NCBI GenBank assembly: GCA_958450365.1
Contig: CAUEEP010000741.1
Coordinates: 3,558,501-3,622,500 of the forward strand
Length of the DNA: 64,000 bases
Direction: 5' to 3'
Origin: Mesorhabditis belari
Lineage: Eukaryota > Nematoda > Chromadorea > Rhabditida > Rhabditidae
Shown here: positions 23,931 through 36,600 of the stretch, in pieces
How the letters are laid out: each line of letters begins with the position of its first letter
Position numbering within the stretch: position 1 is the stretch's first letter
Translations under genes and position numbers: made by a program
The notes under the pieces: generated by a model
Databases searched by the model: none
What the model saw: only the letters and a program-made list of their open reading frames with translations
Told to the model about the DNA's origin: nothing

Positions 23931-24194
23931 ACTGCTAGAAGTCACAAAATACTGGGTTATAAGTGACTTATTTAGCACTGACAATGAATGCAAGATAGCT
24001 GACGTCCATGGCTCTTCATCAGGATTGGTAAAAACCCAAATTTTGAGGTTAACCCAAGCCAAAGTCAAGTCAATCTCAAAGTCATTCAAATCCTCAAAGT
24101 CAAGCCACTCAAGTCACTCAAATCCCCGTAAGTTCTAAACCAAAACAAGGCAAAGTTTGGCAAAACAAGGCAAATCGAAAGGTGAGCTTAAAAG

Positions 24195-24655
24195 ACCAAT
24201 ATCTTGGCTTGGCTTTGGCTTTGGCGACTTTGGCTTTGGCTTTGGTAGCTTTGGCGGCTTTGGTCTTGGCTTTGGCTTTGGTAGCTTTGGCGGCTTTGGC
24301 TTTGGCTTTGGCGGCTTTGGCGGCTTTGGCTTTGGCTTTGGTAGCTTTGGCGGCTTTGGTCTTGGCTTTGGCTTTGGCTTTGGCGGCTTTGGCTTTGGCT
24401 TTGGTAGCTTTGGCGGCTTTGGCTTTGGCTTTGGCGGCTTTGGCGGCTTTGGCTTTGGCTTTGGTAGCTTTGGCGGCTTTGGTCTTGGCTTTGGCTTTGG
24501 CTTTGGCGGCTTTGGCTTTGGCTTTGGTAGCTTTGGCGGCTTTGGCTTTGGCTTTGGCGGCTTTGGCGGCTTTGGCTTTGGCTTTGGTAGCTTTGGCGGC
24601 TTTGGTCTTGGCTTTGGCTTTGGCTTTGGCGGCTTTGGCTTTGGCTTTCAACTCT
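24195..24655. repeat. higher-order satellite of 6- and 9-bp modules, 123-bp period
   Basis: Built from GGCTTT, GGTAGC and GGCGGC modules. The marker GGTCTTGGC recurs at about 24,358, 24,481 and 24,604, giving a 123-bp (41-codon) higher-order unit. Four frames stay open: Gly-Phe and Leu-Ala on plus, Lys-Ala-Lys-Ala and Gln-Ser on minus. The minus KAKAKAAKATKAK frame resembles a histone H1-type tail in composition only. No splice or start context supports translation. Confidence 0.9.
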
Positions 24656-25452
24656 GCTCTTCATTAAGTTCATAAAAATGTAAGATTTGGTCAAAGTTAA
24701 AAGTAGAAAACAAAGACAAAGAAGAATCTTCAGTGAGAATTCGGTTTCTCCTTCTCCCCTTCTCTTCTCGTTTTCTCATTCACCCCAATCCCCATGGGAA
24801 GTCCTTGCTAAGCAGATTGTAAGCGATGCCCCTTCTTTTGTCGAGTTTTCTCTTTTCTCAACATCGAAAAATGACAAATGGTTCTTCTCAATTCAATTTG
24901 CATATCTTTAGCTCGTCTTTCGACTCGAGAACATGACATCCAATCTTGGAAGTCTCCCCGGATTTACAGAGAAATCAAATTTCAGCCTAGTCTGACTATT
25001 TCTGAAAAAAAAAAGCTTAAACTTTAGAAAAAACTAGCAAGTAGAAGAGTACAATTGTTACAAGAATTTCTTGAAACAAGGATACATTGCTTTAATTCAT
25101 GATCAAACCTTTTTCTGAGATCATCTCTAATCGTGAGATTTATGAGTGAAATTTTATGGGTACTTCCACCACTTCAAGACCACTAACTCTCAAATCTGTA
25201 GCCAGCAAACCTAAATCTCATTTGGATCTCAAAATAGCCGAGTTTTATGATCTAAATATAGTACTTTTGTTTCTGAAAGTATGAAGAAATCATTATTTAG
25301 AGTCAGTTGAATTTGAGCCTCCAGCAAGACCAGCATTACAGCCAGACCGATGTTTGGTACTTACTCTACCTAGGGAATATTATCAAGTTAAGGTGGGCTT
25401 GAGAGTTTGGTCTGTTGGCCATATTTTAGAGAGTTAAAGCGCTTGGAGTACC

Positions 25453-27431
25453 TAGGGTAATCAAAAAGTTCCCGCACACTTTACAAAAGAAGCTCGATTT
25501 ACAAAAGAAGATTTTTCAGCTAAAACCCAGCTCGAAATTTGACTTATTATATCGTAAGTTGAAGCTAAAATTGTGCCGAGAATTTCTAGAGCTAAACCAT
25601 CCTAAACAGAGCCACCTAGCTCTCCAAAGGCGCATTCTAGTGCGTTACAGCCAGACCGATCTTTGGTACTTACTCTACCTAGGGAATATTATCAAGTTAA
25701 GGGGGCTTTTCGAACGAGAGCAAGCCTATCTGATAGAGCTTTTTACCCTGATTCCAAATCCGGTTTTAACTTCTCCGAAAGAGCTCTGTAACGCGTGATT
25801 TTTGGTGTACAAAATTTAGCCCTAATTTCGGTAGGTTTATAAGGTTGGCATGCCTTCGCTCAAATGTGAGCTGGTGGCCTAATGGATAGGTTGCTGGCGC
25901 GTGAGTTTTTGTTGGTTGCTGTTCCGCTTAACTGCCAAACTTTTTTGCTTTTTTTTGCGAAACATTTCTAAACACTTCTCATGATATTTCTAGGTTACTT
26001 TGAATGTGATGAATACTGGATACTGGGTACTGGATGTGATGAATATACTGTGGAGAATTGTATGATGAATATACTGGAACGACGGGAGAAATTCAGTCAC
26101 TTTTGTACTTGTACTTTTTCGCACCATTTAAAGCAATTGTAAAACGGATTAATGGCCACATTTTAGGACTAATGGCCACAGGTAGACTATCGTTGGAGTC
26201 AGAGACTAACGATCAGAGAGATAACACTTTGCGGGTGATTTTCTAAGTCTTTTTTTCCAGTCTGCAGAATTTTCCAAAGTCCAAAATTTCTCGAAATGAT
26301 CAAATGTCCATGGTTTACCTCGGGCCAGCAAAAACCTAACAAAGATGAGACGCCATTAGCATATTGCTTTGCAGTTTGCTTTCAACTAATTGTAGCTTTC
26401 AACATTGCTTTCAACTAATTGTATTGAAATTTCATGTAACATTTGCGCTTTTATTAAGTTTTTATACTGTTTTGAGTGTTTTTCTTTTATTTTTTACTTT
26501 AATTTATATCATTTATGTTAGTTGAATCAATTATTTGAAACAATTTCCGAACAATTCTTTGAATATTTCTAAATTTCTATAAACTAAACAAGTTATGCCT
26601 TTTTAAACTTTATGAAAGAGAGTTATTGGCTCTTGCAGGATCATGAAAAGTGTTTAGAAAGGTTTCGCAAAAAAAAGCAAAAAAGTTTGGCAGTTAAGCG
26701 GAAAAGCAACCAACAAAAACTCCCGCGCCAGCAAACTATTCATTAAGCCACCAGCTCACATTTGAGCGAAGGCATGTCAATCTTATAAACCTACCGAAAT
26801 TGGGGCCAAATTTTGTACACCAAAAATCTCGCGTTACAGAGCTCTTTCGGAGAAGTTAAAACCGGATTCGGAATCTATCTATAAAAGCTCTATCAGATAG
26901 GCTTGCTCTCGTTCGAAAAGCCCACCTTAACTTGATAACATTCCCTAGTTAGAGTAATCAGTACCAAACATCGATCTGGCTGTAATGCTGGTCTTGTTTG
27001 AGGTCTTGCTGGAGGCTCAAATTCAACTGACACTCTAGGCTTGCTCTCGTTGCCCACCTTAACTTGACAACATTCCCTAGTTAGATCTTTGCAAATTGTA
27101 TCGAAAATTTCATTTGAATCCCATTTTAGACGTCTTAATTGATATCCTAACACTTGTCTTGTTTCAAAAAGGCTTTTTGAAGGATTTTTCAATTGAAAAC
27201 AGGTTCAAATAGGTGAAGATCATGACAGTTTGCCTCGAGCGCACTAGAATGCGCCTTTGGAGAGCTAGGTGGCTCTGTTTAGGATGGTTTAGCTCTAGAA
27301 ATTCTCGGCACAATTTTAGCTTCAACTTACGATATAATAAGTCAAATTTCGAGCTGGGTTTTAGCTGAAAAATCTTCTTTTGTAAATCGAGCTTCTTTTG
27401 TAAAGTGTGCGGGAACTTTTTGATTACCCTG
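25453..27431. mobile_element. large foldback DNA element, about 2 kb
   Basis: Termini GGTAATCAAAAAGTTCCCGC and the reverse GCGGGAACTTTTTGATTACC. The outer arms match for about 190 bp (for example AAACAGAGCCACCTAGCTCT). Matching continues through GAAAGAGCTCTGTAACGCG to CTTCTCATGA. The loop is about 26,010-26,630. The right arm has an extra insertion of about 250 bp. A tRNA A-box-like sequence (GGTGGCCTAATGGATAGG) sits in the left arm and its mirror in the right arm. No transposase is visible. Flanks at 25,310-25,420 and 27,470-27,600 carry further copies of the ACCAAACATCGGTCTGGCTG segment, so insertions are nested. Confidence 0.85.
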
Positions 27432-27853
27432 TGCCCTTATTTAGATGGATTACTCCAAGCGCTTTAACTCTCTAATATGGCCAATAGATTTAACACTCAA
27501 GCCCACCTTAACTTAACTTCCCTAGTTAGAGTAATCAGTACCAAACATCGGTCTGGCTGTAATGCTGGTCTTGCTGGAGGCTAAAATATGGCCAGCAGAC
27601 CAAACTCTCATTTTGATCTCAAAATAAACGTATTCTATTATCTAAACATAGTACTCTTGTTTCTGAAAGTATGTAGAAATCATTATTTAGAGTCAGTTGA
27701 ACTTGAAGCTTTCAATATGCAAGTCTACTTTAAAGTAGTCTACCGAATACTTTAAGTCTACCGGTAGTCTACCAACTACTTTAAAGCCTTGATTTTAAAT
27801 CATGTTATTGATTTTCTAAAATAAACAATTTTCGTTTCTTTCTTTCCTTTTAG

Positions 27854-29200
27854 CATTTATAACCCCAACACTGCACAAGTATCGAATTTCATTGCCCAAA
27901 TTATGATGGAAGTGCCCTTATTCGGTATTAGCTCGAAAGATGATACACATTTTCAATTTCTTTTTTGAAAATTCGGTTATTCGAAGTTAAATATCAAAGA
28001 GCAATTGTTATTCAATGGATAAATGAGCTGTTAGACAAGATTTGGCTTAGATCTTGGTTAGCTTTGGCTTAGCTTTTGGTTAGCTTTTGGTTAGCTTTTG
28101 TTTAGCTTTTTGCTTTTACAGATTCATTCAAATTCAATTAGGCAAGCTAGCTAATTTTACCAAAAAGGTTCTGGGTTTTTTGAACATAAGTCCAATAGAG
28201 CGAGTCAAATAGTCTCGAGACCTTTAAATTCTCTGTTGATCATCTTGATCTTGAAATTGTAAAGGGCAGGCAACCGTCAAGAATCCACTAGAGCTTCAAG
28301 ATCAAGCTCATCAACAGAGAATTTAACAGAACAGAGAATCCTCTTTTTCAATCAAGCTCATCAACAGAGAATCCTGTTTTTCGAGATTTATTCAAAGTTA
28401 ACCCCACGGTTAGTTCAAGGAGAGGTTCTTTCGTTTTAGAAATTCCAGTCACCTTCAATAAGTTTGTGTATAACTCTTTTCCAATAAGAACTGCCAGAAT
28501 TTGGATTTGGAATTTGGATTCGAAATTTGGAATCGACTTCCCAGAGTTTTGAGAGAGTCAAATAGTCTCGAAACCTTTAAATTCTCTGTTGATCATCTTG
28601 ATCTTGAAGCTCTAGTAGATTCTTGACCTTATCTGTGCTACCCACAGATATATTAGATACATTATATCGTTTTGCTTTTTATCGGTCCTTTCTCGTGTTT
28701 ATGTGTATGAATTCACGTGCATTAATATGAAATCTTGTGCACTTTATTTCATGTTATGAATCAAGTATCTATATTTTCTAAATATCTATTATCATCATCA
28801 TCATCATCATCATAAACTTTGAAATAAAGACCTATTTTTGACCTAAACATAACGTAAAGTTCATAAAGAACATAAAGAACATAAAGAACAGAAAGTTCTT
28901 TTGCTAAGCCCACTAGAAAGTTCAATAACCAGTTCAATTCCACCAGTTCAATTCCATCAGTTGAATTACCCGATCTCATCTAATTGTCTTGAAGACAGCG
29001 TTTGTTCAAAACCTTTACTTTCATTAAACCAAGGCTGCAAACTAAAGATTTCAGATATTTTTATATTTTTTTGTTAAATCTCTCAATTTATAGCCAATTT
29101 TGTAGACGTTTTCCGGCCTCCCATCCCAAACAATTATGCCCATGTACATCAATACGGTTATCCCCAAAAATTTACATTAACCTTCAATCATGATGGATAA
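27854..29200 (+). CDS. possible two 3' exons of an unrecognised gene
   Basis: Exon 27,854-27,924 follows a good acceptor (CTTTCCTTTTAG) and can end at a GT at 27,925. Exon 29,094-29,200 follows TTTATAG and ends in TAA. The phases agree (1/1), giving about 59 residues, starting IYNPNTAQVSNFIAQIM and ending PQKFTLTFNHDG. I do not recognise the protein and see no firm upstream exon. A possible start exon at about 24,932 (MTSNLGSLPGFTEK) does not fit in phase directly. Both exons lie outside the repeats and have balanced composition. Evidence is splice grammar only, so this may be chance. Confidence 0.3.
28190..28640. repeat. hairpin-forming repeat, two copies
   Basis: TTAAATTCTCTGTTGATCAT with ATCTTGATCTTGAA is mirrored by TTCAAGATCAAGCTCATCAA around 28,300. 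The left part recurs directly at 28,565-28,620. Confidence 0.6.
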
Positions 29201-29254
29201 AAAACACATGATCAATGGGTAATCATTGAAACAATCGGGAAGCAAAGTGGAGGC

Positions 29255-29575
29255 AATGCGATGGAGGATCGTGCGATCGAGGAATGCGATGGAGGATCGT
29301 GTGATCGAGGAATGCTATGGAGGATCGTGTGATCGAGAAATGCGATGGAGGATCGTGCAATCGAGCAATGCGATGGAGAATCGTGCGATCGAGGAATGTG
29401 ATGGAGGATCGTGAGATCGAGGAATGTGATGGAGGGTCGTGTGATCGAGGAATGCTATGGAGGATCGTGTGATCGAGCAAGGGGATGGAGGATCCTGCAA
29501 ACGAGCAATGTGATGGAGGATCGTGTGATCGAGGAATGCTATGGAGGATCGTGCGATCGAGCAATGCGATGGAGG
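29255..29575. repeat. 28-bp minisatellite, about 11 copies
   Basis: The unit is GAGGAATGCGATGGAGGATC plus GTGTGATC. The period is not a multiple of 3 and the frames drift, so the open frames on both strands are repeat artefacts. Confidence 0.95.
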
Positions 29576-29576
29576 A

Positions 29577-30660
29577 ACTTCTGAACCATAGACTCCGCTA
29601 GGTAGCAAAAGATGAACAGTTCTTCCGCGGTGCTTTTTATTTCTCCACCGCTCTCCAGAGACGTTCAATTGATTGTGTGTGAATGTTTGAGTCGTCGACT
29701 CACTGAGACTACTGAGACAAATTTCTATTCATGGCTGAGAGTTTTATGTGTGAAGCCGACTTTCTCAATTGGGCTTTCTCATCTCAATTTCTCTGGACTC
29801 AATTTGGGGTAGTCTTTTCTTGGCTTTTCTTGGTCTTTTCTTGGCCTTTTCTTGGCTTTTCTTTCTTGGCTGACTCTTTTGTCTATCGATTATAACTGTA
29901 TAGTGCTCGTTTCACCCTTTAACTTTCACCTGTATCACAACAAAAAATCTGCTCAACAATTTCCCAATTTCCAATTGCCCAAGCCCAGCTAATTGCCTCG
30001 AAAATCTCGTTCCCATAGTCACTTAGGCCTTTTTGAAGATGTCAGAAAACGAAAAAAAGACTTAAAAAATTACAAACTACACTCGGAAAAAGTGTCGTTT
30101 TCTCTAAAATCTCCTCTTTTCCCCATGCATTTCCCTCATTTTTTTCAATCGATTCTTGCCGACCTTTCCTTTCTCTTCTTTTCTTTTTTTCTTTCGTTTT
30201 CTTCCATGTTTTTGCCCATTCCCTTGTGCCATTCTCTCTTTTCACCTTCTCCTCGCAATCAACTGCCGAATATTTTATCAAAAACCCTACCATCCACTGA
30301 ATATTTGTACCCTATTTTTACTCTATTTTTACTCTATTTTTAGTCTATTTTGTACAACTATTGAGTGAATTTTCTTCGAAAATTTCAATTCTTATCGCCA
30401 ATTCTTAAATTCACTCATAAACCCTGTGTGATTTAGCGGAAAAGCTCTTGTTTTCTTTGTTCGACATTTTCGAATCTCTAGCAAAAAGCTTGAAGATCAA
30501 GAAAGAAAGATTTGGTAAATGATGAGAAATTGGAGAATTGGAGAATTGGAGAATTGGAGAATTGGAGAATTCTGAAATTCCGATCACTTTCTCTGATAAC
30601 AGTTTCGAAAATAGCCATTGATAGCTCTTTAGATAGTCTTTATTTCTTTTTTAATCATCT
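29577..30660. other. upstream region of the RRM/periphilin-like gene
   Basis: No convincing exon. Pyrimidine-rich tracts (30,150-30,260) and a GGAGAATTGG repeat (about 30,535-30,570) precede the first coding exon. The promoter probably lies here, but I cannot point to defined elements. Confidence 0.4.
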
Positions 30661-30689
30661 TTTAATCATCTTCAGATCTTGCTTTCTCT
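30661..30689 (+). promoter_or_regulatory. 3' splice site just before the start codon (possible spliced-leader acceptor)
   Basis: TTTAATCATCTTCAG ends at 30,675, 14 nt upstream of the ATG at 30,690. In nematodes such an acceptor without a local donor commonly receives a trans-spliced leader (family knowledge). A 5' UTR intron would be the alternative. Confidence 0.5.
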
Positions 30690-33600
30690 ATGTCGTCGTA
30701 TTACGATAACGGCTATCAAGGCGGATATGGGAATAGTGGTGGTGGTGGGAGTGGTGGGTACAATCGGCCGAGCCATCATCGCATCAATGAGGAAGATGTG
30801 CCCGAGTCAAAGCACACCGTCTTCATTAGAGGATTGCCCGGGAATATGCCCACCGATGAAGTGAAGTGAGTTGCGGGTGTTTGAAAGGAAAAGAATGAAA
30901 GAAAAGTAAAGCTATTTCAGAGTTAAGTCTTGGGTGTGGTTTAAGCTCGGTTTCGTGAGCCTAGTTAATGTTTAATGAGGTGTTTAATGAGGTTTAATGA
31001 GGTTTAATGAATTCTCAACCTAGTTCAGTGTTGCTTTTGGACCTGAGTCCGTTCCCGGAAAATTCCGACTGGAATCTTTGAATGACAAATCGCGGAATGA
31101 TCGAGTATGCGCTGAGCGTGCTTTTCCCGTACAAAGTATTCCCACGGAGTATTCCCACGGAGTATTCAAAGTATTCAAAACTTGCGCCAGAAAGGCTTTT
31201 TGGAAGATTTCTATGGAAAGTTTCCGGTTTTCGACGGAAACTCTCCACAGGAAAGAAGAAACTCCGTGGGAATACTATGTCAGAGTTTCCCGGTAACGGA
31301 ACAGACAGGCTATCCAGCTTGATATCCAGTTTGATCTCCAGTTTGATCTCCAGTTCGATAGCCAGCTTGATATCCAGCTTGGTATCCAGCTTGATCTCTA
31401 GCTTGGTATCCAGCAGGATATCCAGCTTGGTATCTAGCTTAATATCCAGCTTGGTATCTAGCTTAATATCCAGCTTGATCTCTAGCTTGATCTCCAGCTT
31501 GTTATCCAGCTTGATCTCTAGCTTGGTATCCAGCAGGATATCCAGCTTGGTATCTAGCTTGATATCCAGCTTGATCTCCAGCTAGATCTCCAGCTTGATC
31601 TCCAGCTTGTTATCCAGCTTGGTATCTAGCTTGGTATCCAGCTTGATCTCCAGCTTGATCTCCAGCTTGATATCCAGCTTGATCTCCAACTTGTCATCCA
31701 GCTTAATATCCAGCTTTTGATTTGATTTTTTAAGCCTAGAATCTCCAAATTGCTAAGCAACTGTACTGACCTCCAGATCGACCAAATTTCAAATATTTAA
31801 CTCAAACTTGTTTCAGTTTTATATTCTAGACTTGACGATTAAGTTTGTAGACTCGATTCTAACGAATAATGACAATGATGTACTTAGAATAGATAAAAAA
31901 ATGACAGATCAACACTGATTTTTGGTTGAATCACTTGTCAGAGCTGTAAACAAGAACAGAAAATGGCTTGCTGATAGTTTTATGACTTTAAAACAGAGCT
32001 GGGGCTAGAAGAGCTGAAGCTACTTGTAAGAGCTGAAGCTAGAAGAGCTGAAGCTACTTGTATGAGCTGAAGCTACTTGTAAACGTAGCTCTATGGCTTA
32101 GAGTTGGTTACTGACCTAGATTGACCCAGCTTATCCACACCCTGACAGAGCGAAGAAAGAAAATAACTTGAGTTTTGTCTTTCCAATGTAATGTGTGTCA
32201 ATTCAGTGTGTTGTTAAAAGTTTCTTCTCTCTCTCCTAAAAAAATGTGCCTAAACTTTGATCGAATCGATGCCGGCTGACGGCTGACGGCTGACGATTTC
32301 TCTCATGATCGACTTCATAAAACATTCTCTCGGGAATAGAAAACATTCTCGGAAACATTCTCGGGAATAGAAAACATTCTCGGGAACTTCAAATTCTTTT
32401 TTTTAAAAAAACCGTAATGATCAAATACCGTAATGATCAAATTCATGGAATTTTCTCTCTCTCTGATCCTTAATTTGTCCTTACGAAAGCCTTGGAGGAA
32501 ATCGGTGAGTCGAGCAGGTTTCTGGAGACAAAAATCTAATCATAATCATTCTTAAACTTTTCCTAGAGTCTTCGAGTTTTCTAGAGTCTTCGAGTTTCCT
32601 ATAGCGAAAGTCTTTTTTCTTTTCAGGGAGTATTTCGATGAAAGAATTGGCCCATGCTCGTTCGATTTTACGAAGGTTTCAGCCGATCGCTCGCGACTTT
32701 TCGTCGCCGTGCGTTTCGAGTCGAGAGAGCATGCGAAGGAGTGCATGAATAGGTCGGGAATGCGATTTGAAATGTATTTTTCCACATGAAAACCACAATT
32801 TTTTTATATAATGCTTGAGAACGGGTCACTTTCTGCATTCTAGCAACTCACTTTTCCTACCCAAGAGTGAAATTCCGGTTATCGAAGCTTTGATACGCGC
32901 CCGGCCCCTTTGCCATTGGCAGGCCAACTTTGAGCTCAAATTTCTTGGTGTTGTGTGGTCCAATTGAAATCATTTTTGTACCAATCGACAGAGAACGACT
33001 TGGCGCATCCAATGATATCAAGAATATTTAAATTGAACAGCCGAAAGCCGAGATATTTGAGCTCAAAGTTCGATTGTCAATGGCAAATTCAAACTTTGCC
33101 TAATGGGTATTAGAGTGAACAAGGGAACCCAATCAAATCGTTTTCGAAAGCCCATTTTTCAACAACGAAACTTTTCAGATACAAAGATGCGGATGTTTTG
33201 GGATATCCGTGTGAATTGACATGGTTTCGTGATATTCGCCGTTTCGCTTCATACCAAGCTGCACAACAAGGTGTGAGAGGAGGCGGTAAGAAAATAAATG
33301 AAACAAAAAATTCAATTCTCGATTCGATATTCTCACAACGGCTATGCTTATCCTTAAATTGTCGGCAAGCTTTTTTGATAAAATCTCTAAATATCGAGGA
33401 TAGATTGTCTTTTTAGCCGCTTTGGCGAATCGTGGACGACGCGGGAATATGTATCGACCGAATGCGGGGAGATACGATAGAGGGTGGGTTTGGTTTTTAA
33501 CACGTTCGGGACGATTCGGTCCACCGGTGGAAGAAGGCCGTCTGGTCCCTGGGACGGTTCGGTTCACCGGTGGAAGAAGGCCGTGTGGCCCCTGGGACGG

Positions 33601-36600
33601 TTCGGTTCACCGGTGGAAGAAGGCCGTGTGGCCCCTGGGACGGTTCGGTTCACCGGTGGAAGAAGGCCGTGTGGCCCCTGGGACGGTTCGGTTCACCGGT
33701 GGAAGAAGGCCGTGTGGCCCCTGGGACGGTTCGGTCCACCGGTGAACGAAGGCCGTCTGGCCCCTGGGATGATTCGGTCCACCGGTAGACGAAGGCCGTC
33801 TGGCCCCTGGGACGGTTCGGTCCACCGGTGGAAGAAGGCCGTCTGGCCCCTGGGATGATTCGGTTCACCGGTGGACCAAATTTTTGACGCGCTATAGCTT
33901 CTCAACTTTTTAAGATAATTTCAAAATGTAAAAAGATTCGATTAGTTCTTTTTGAGGCAGCAATATTTTCAAAATCTGATTAGAGATTCGGATTCAGCAT
34001 GAAATTTTACATATAGCAGGTGTATTTCGGGGCTAATAGCTTTGCGAGACACCCCTCGTCCACTGGGGCAGTAACGCAAAAAAAACGCCTCGTCGCGAAT
34101 GTGTTAAGAGAGAATAAAATCAGTTAAATTGAAGCTTATTAGCTTTCTAAAAAGAATTCGATTTCAAAGTCATCTTTCTAGAAGCTACTACGAGAGAAAG
34201 CGACGTCACTCATCCGATGAGTCATCCCGTTCACGCTCGAGATCTCGTTCTGGCAGGTGGATTTTAAAAGCTAAAAGCTTTAAGAATTGATTAGGTATAT
34301 TACTAAATAATAGTACAAGTACAAAACTCTGAACTAGAATGGGAATGCTGTTGTAGAATTGACATTGAATTGATCTTGACGTTCACAGCTAGATCTGCTT
34401 AACGAGTCCGGCCAAAAGCTTCAGACAGCCTGCCTCGCTCTTCGATTTTTTACTACCCAAAGCTCCTACGGACAAGAAACTTAGTTCCCCCGCAAGCCCT
34501 GATTCTAGGCTTCATTTTGATACTAAACATGGCTAGGCTCTGTTTTGCCATTCTTTAGATTTCGATCATTTTAGATCATTTTTCTGGACTCGTTAAGCTT
34601 ATCGAGTCCGGCGAAAAATTGATCGAAATCTAAAGAATGGTAAAACAGAACCTAGTCATGTTTAGTATCAAAATGAAGCCTAGAATCAAGGCTTTCGGGA
34701 GAACTAGGTTTCATGTCCGTAGGAGCTTTGGGTAGTAAAAAAATCGAAGAGCTAGGCAGACTGTCTGAAAATTTTGCCCGGACTCGTTAAGCAGGTCTAT
34801 TTACAGCTATTTATCTACAGAGTAGAGAATCTAGTGATTAAAGATTAAGAACTAAGAATCTAGAGATTAAAGTACGTTTTTAGTGGCTCATCGAGGCGTT
34901 CCCGTTCCGCTTCTCGTCGTTCATCATCTCGTGAAAGTGCCGGCTCAAAGAAACGTGATTCAAGCGAAGAGAGGAGTGATTCAGAGCCAAGACGAATCAA
35001 AAAGGAGAAAAAAACAGAAGAAGACAAAGAAAGAGTCAGTTTTTGAGATGTAAATGATAGACAAAGTAGTGATTTGTTTAAGAAATGATTGATTCAACTG
35101 ATTGATTCAACTGATTGATTCAAATGTTTTCAGAAAGAAGCGCCGTTCCGCTACACTCTCAAGCGCTTCTGATGGTGAGCTGCGATCGGAATCAGGAAGT
35201 AAGAATTTTGTCATGACTTGCCAACAATTTCAAATTTATCAATGAATTATTTTCAGAAGGAAGTCGATCCCCTCGTCAACCAAGAAGCCCAGCTCGATCT
35301 CCACAAAAAGAGGCTTTAGTTGTGAGTCATGATCGATCCGATTCACCGCTACGTGTGAGAGAAGTGAAGGTTTGTGTATTAGTTATCCTCTTTTTGTATA
35401 AGTGGGCCATTTCCTAAGCAAACGAAAACAACAAACACTTGTTTTGTCGCTTTCAATTGTTCAAATAAGCAGTTTATTCTTTTCTATACTTTTAAAAGCT
35501 AATAATTTTACTAACTGTTACCTAAAATTTTCTGAAGCGAAAGAACTAAAAATTTTTATGAAAACGGATCGACCGGGGTTCGAACCCCCGTTCGCCTAAC
35601 GGCCACTCGCTTTAGAGACAAGCGTGCAAACCACTCGGCCAACCGGTGAACTTGTTCGGCCCTTTGGCGAACGCTTTACAAAGCGATTACTCTGAAGCGA
35701 TTACTCTCGATTACACTCTACTTAACAGCAAATTCACGTAAAACCTTTTAAGGCGGCTCCCAACGAGAAGGATGGGATTCAAATCTCGATCAAGGTGCCA
35801 TCAAGTGTCCCACTTCCACCAATGCCTCCACCGCCTGTTCAATCACAAGCCGGCAAAGAGGTACACAACACCACGATCAGCTTTGGACTTGAAGGGGTGG
35901 GTTTGAGGGAGATTTTAACAGCAAAAGTTAGAGAAGCTCTTTTAACAGCAACAGTTAGAGAAGCTCTTTTAACAGCAACAGTTAGAGAAGCTCTTTTAAC
36001 AGCAAAAGTTAGAGAAGCTCTTTTAACAGCAACAGTTAGAAAAGCTCAAGGCTGTTTCTAGACTTGAGTTTCTCAGCCAAGTTAGCCTATCTAACCAAAT
36101 TCGGCCAAAATTCGCTTTGGTTTTTTGACTTTACTTGTCATTAGCTTGCAATTAGCTTCACGATTCTCGGTTTTGACTTTTTGGAAGGACTCTATACAGT
36201 CATTACATTAGAATCAAGCTCACTGAGACTTTTTAAAGCTCACATCTACTAGTAGTAAGAGCTAGAATGGTAGTAAAAGTTAGAAAAGAATTTCATGTGC
36301 AATTGTGTTACTGCTTTCTTGAGTGAGGAGAAGAATTCTTATCAAAATAATTCACGAATCTTTGCAGGATCAACCGCCAAAGAAAGTCATTCGCAAGCCG
36401 AGCACTCCGCCCGCGAAAGAGGAGGAGATGGGTCTGTGTTTTAGATACAATTTGTTTTAAACAAGTTTTAAACATCCATCTATTAGAAAGTCGGATAGTT
36501 TTAAAGAGTTTTAAAGAGTTTTAAAGATCGTTTTAAAGATAGTTTTAAACACGATCTATTGAGCTATTTAGAAAGTCTTTTTGTTTCTTTTCGTACTTTC

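Noticed and set aside
24118..24694. Long open frames coding Lys/Ala, Gln/Ser, Gly/Phe or Leu/Ala repeats
   Set aside because: All frames are open because the repeat modules are multiples of 3. No start or splice context favours any of them.
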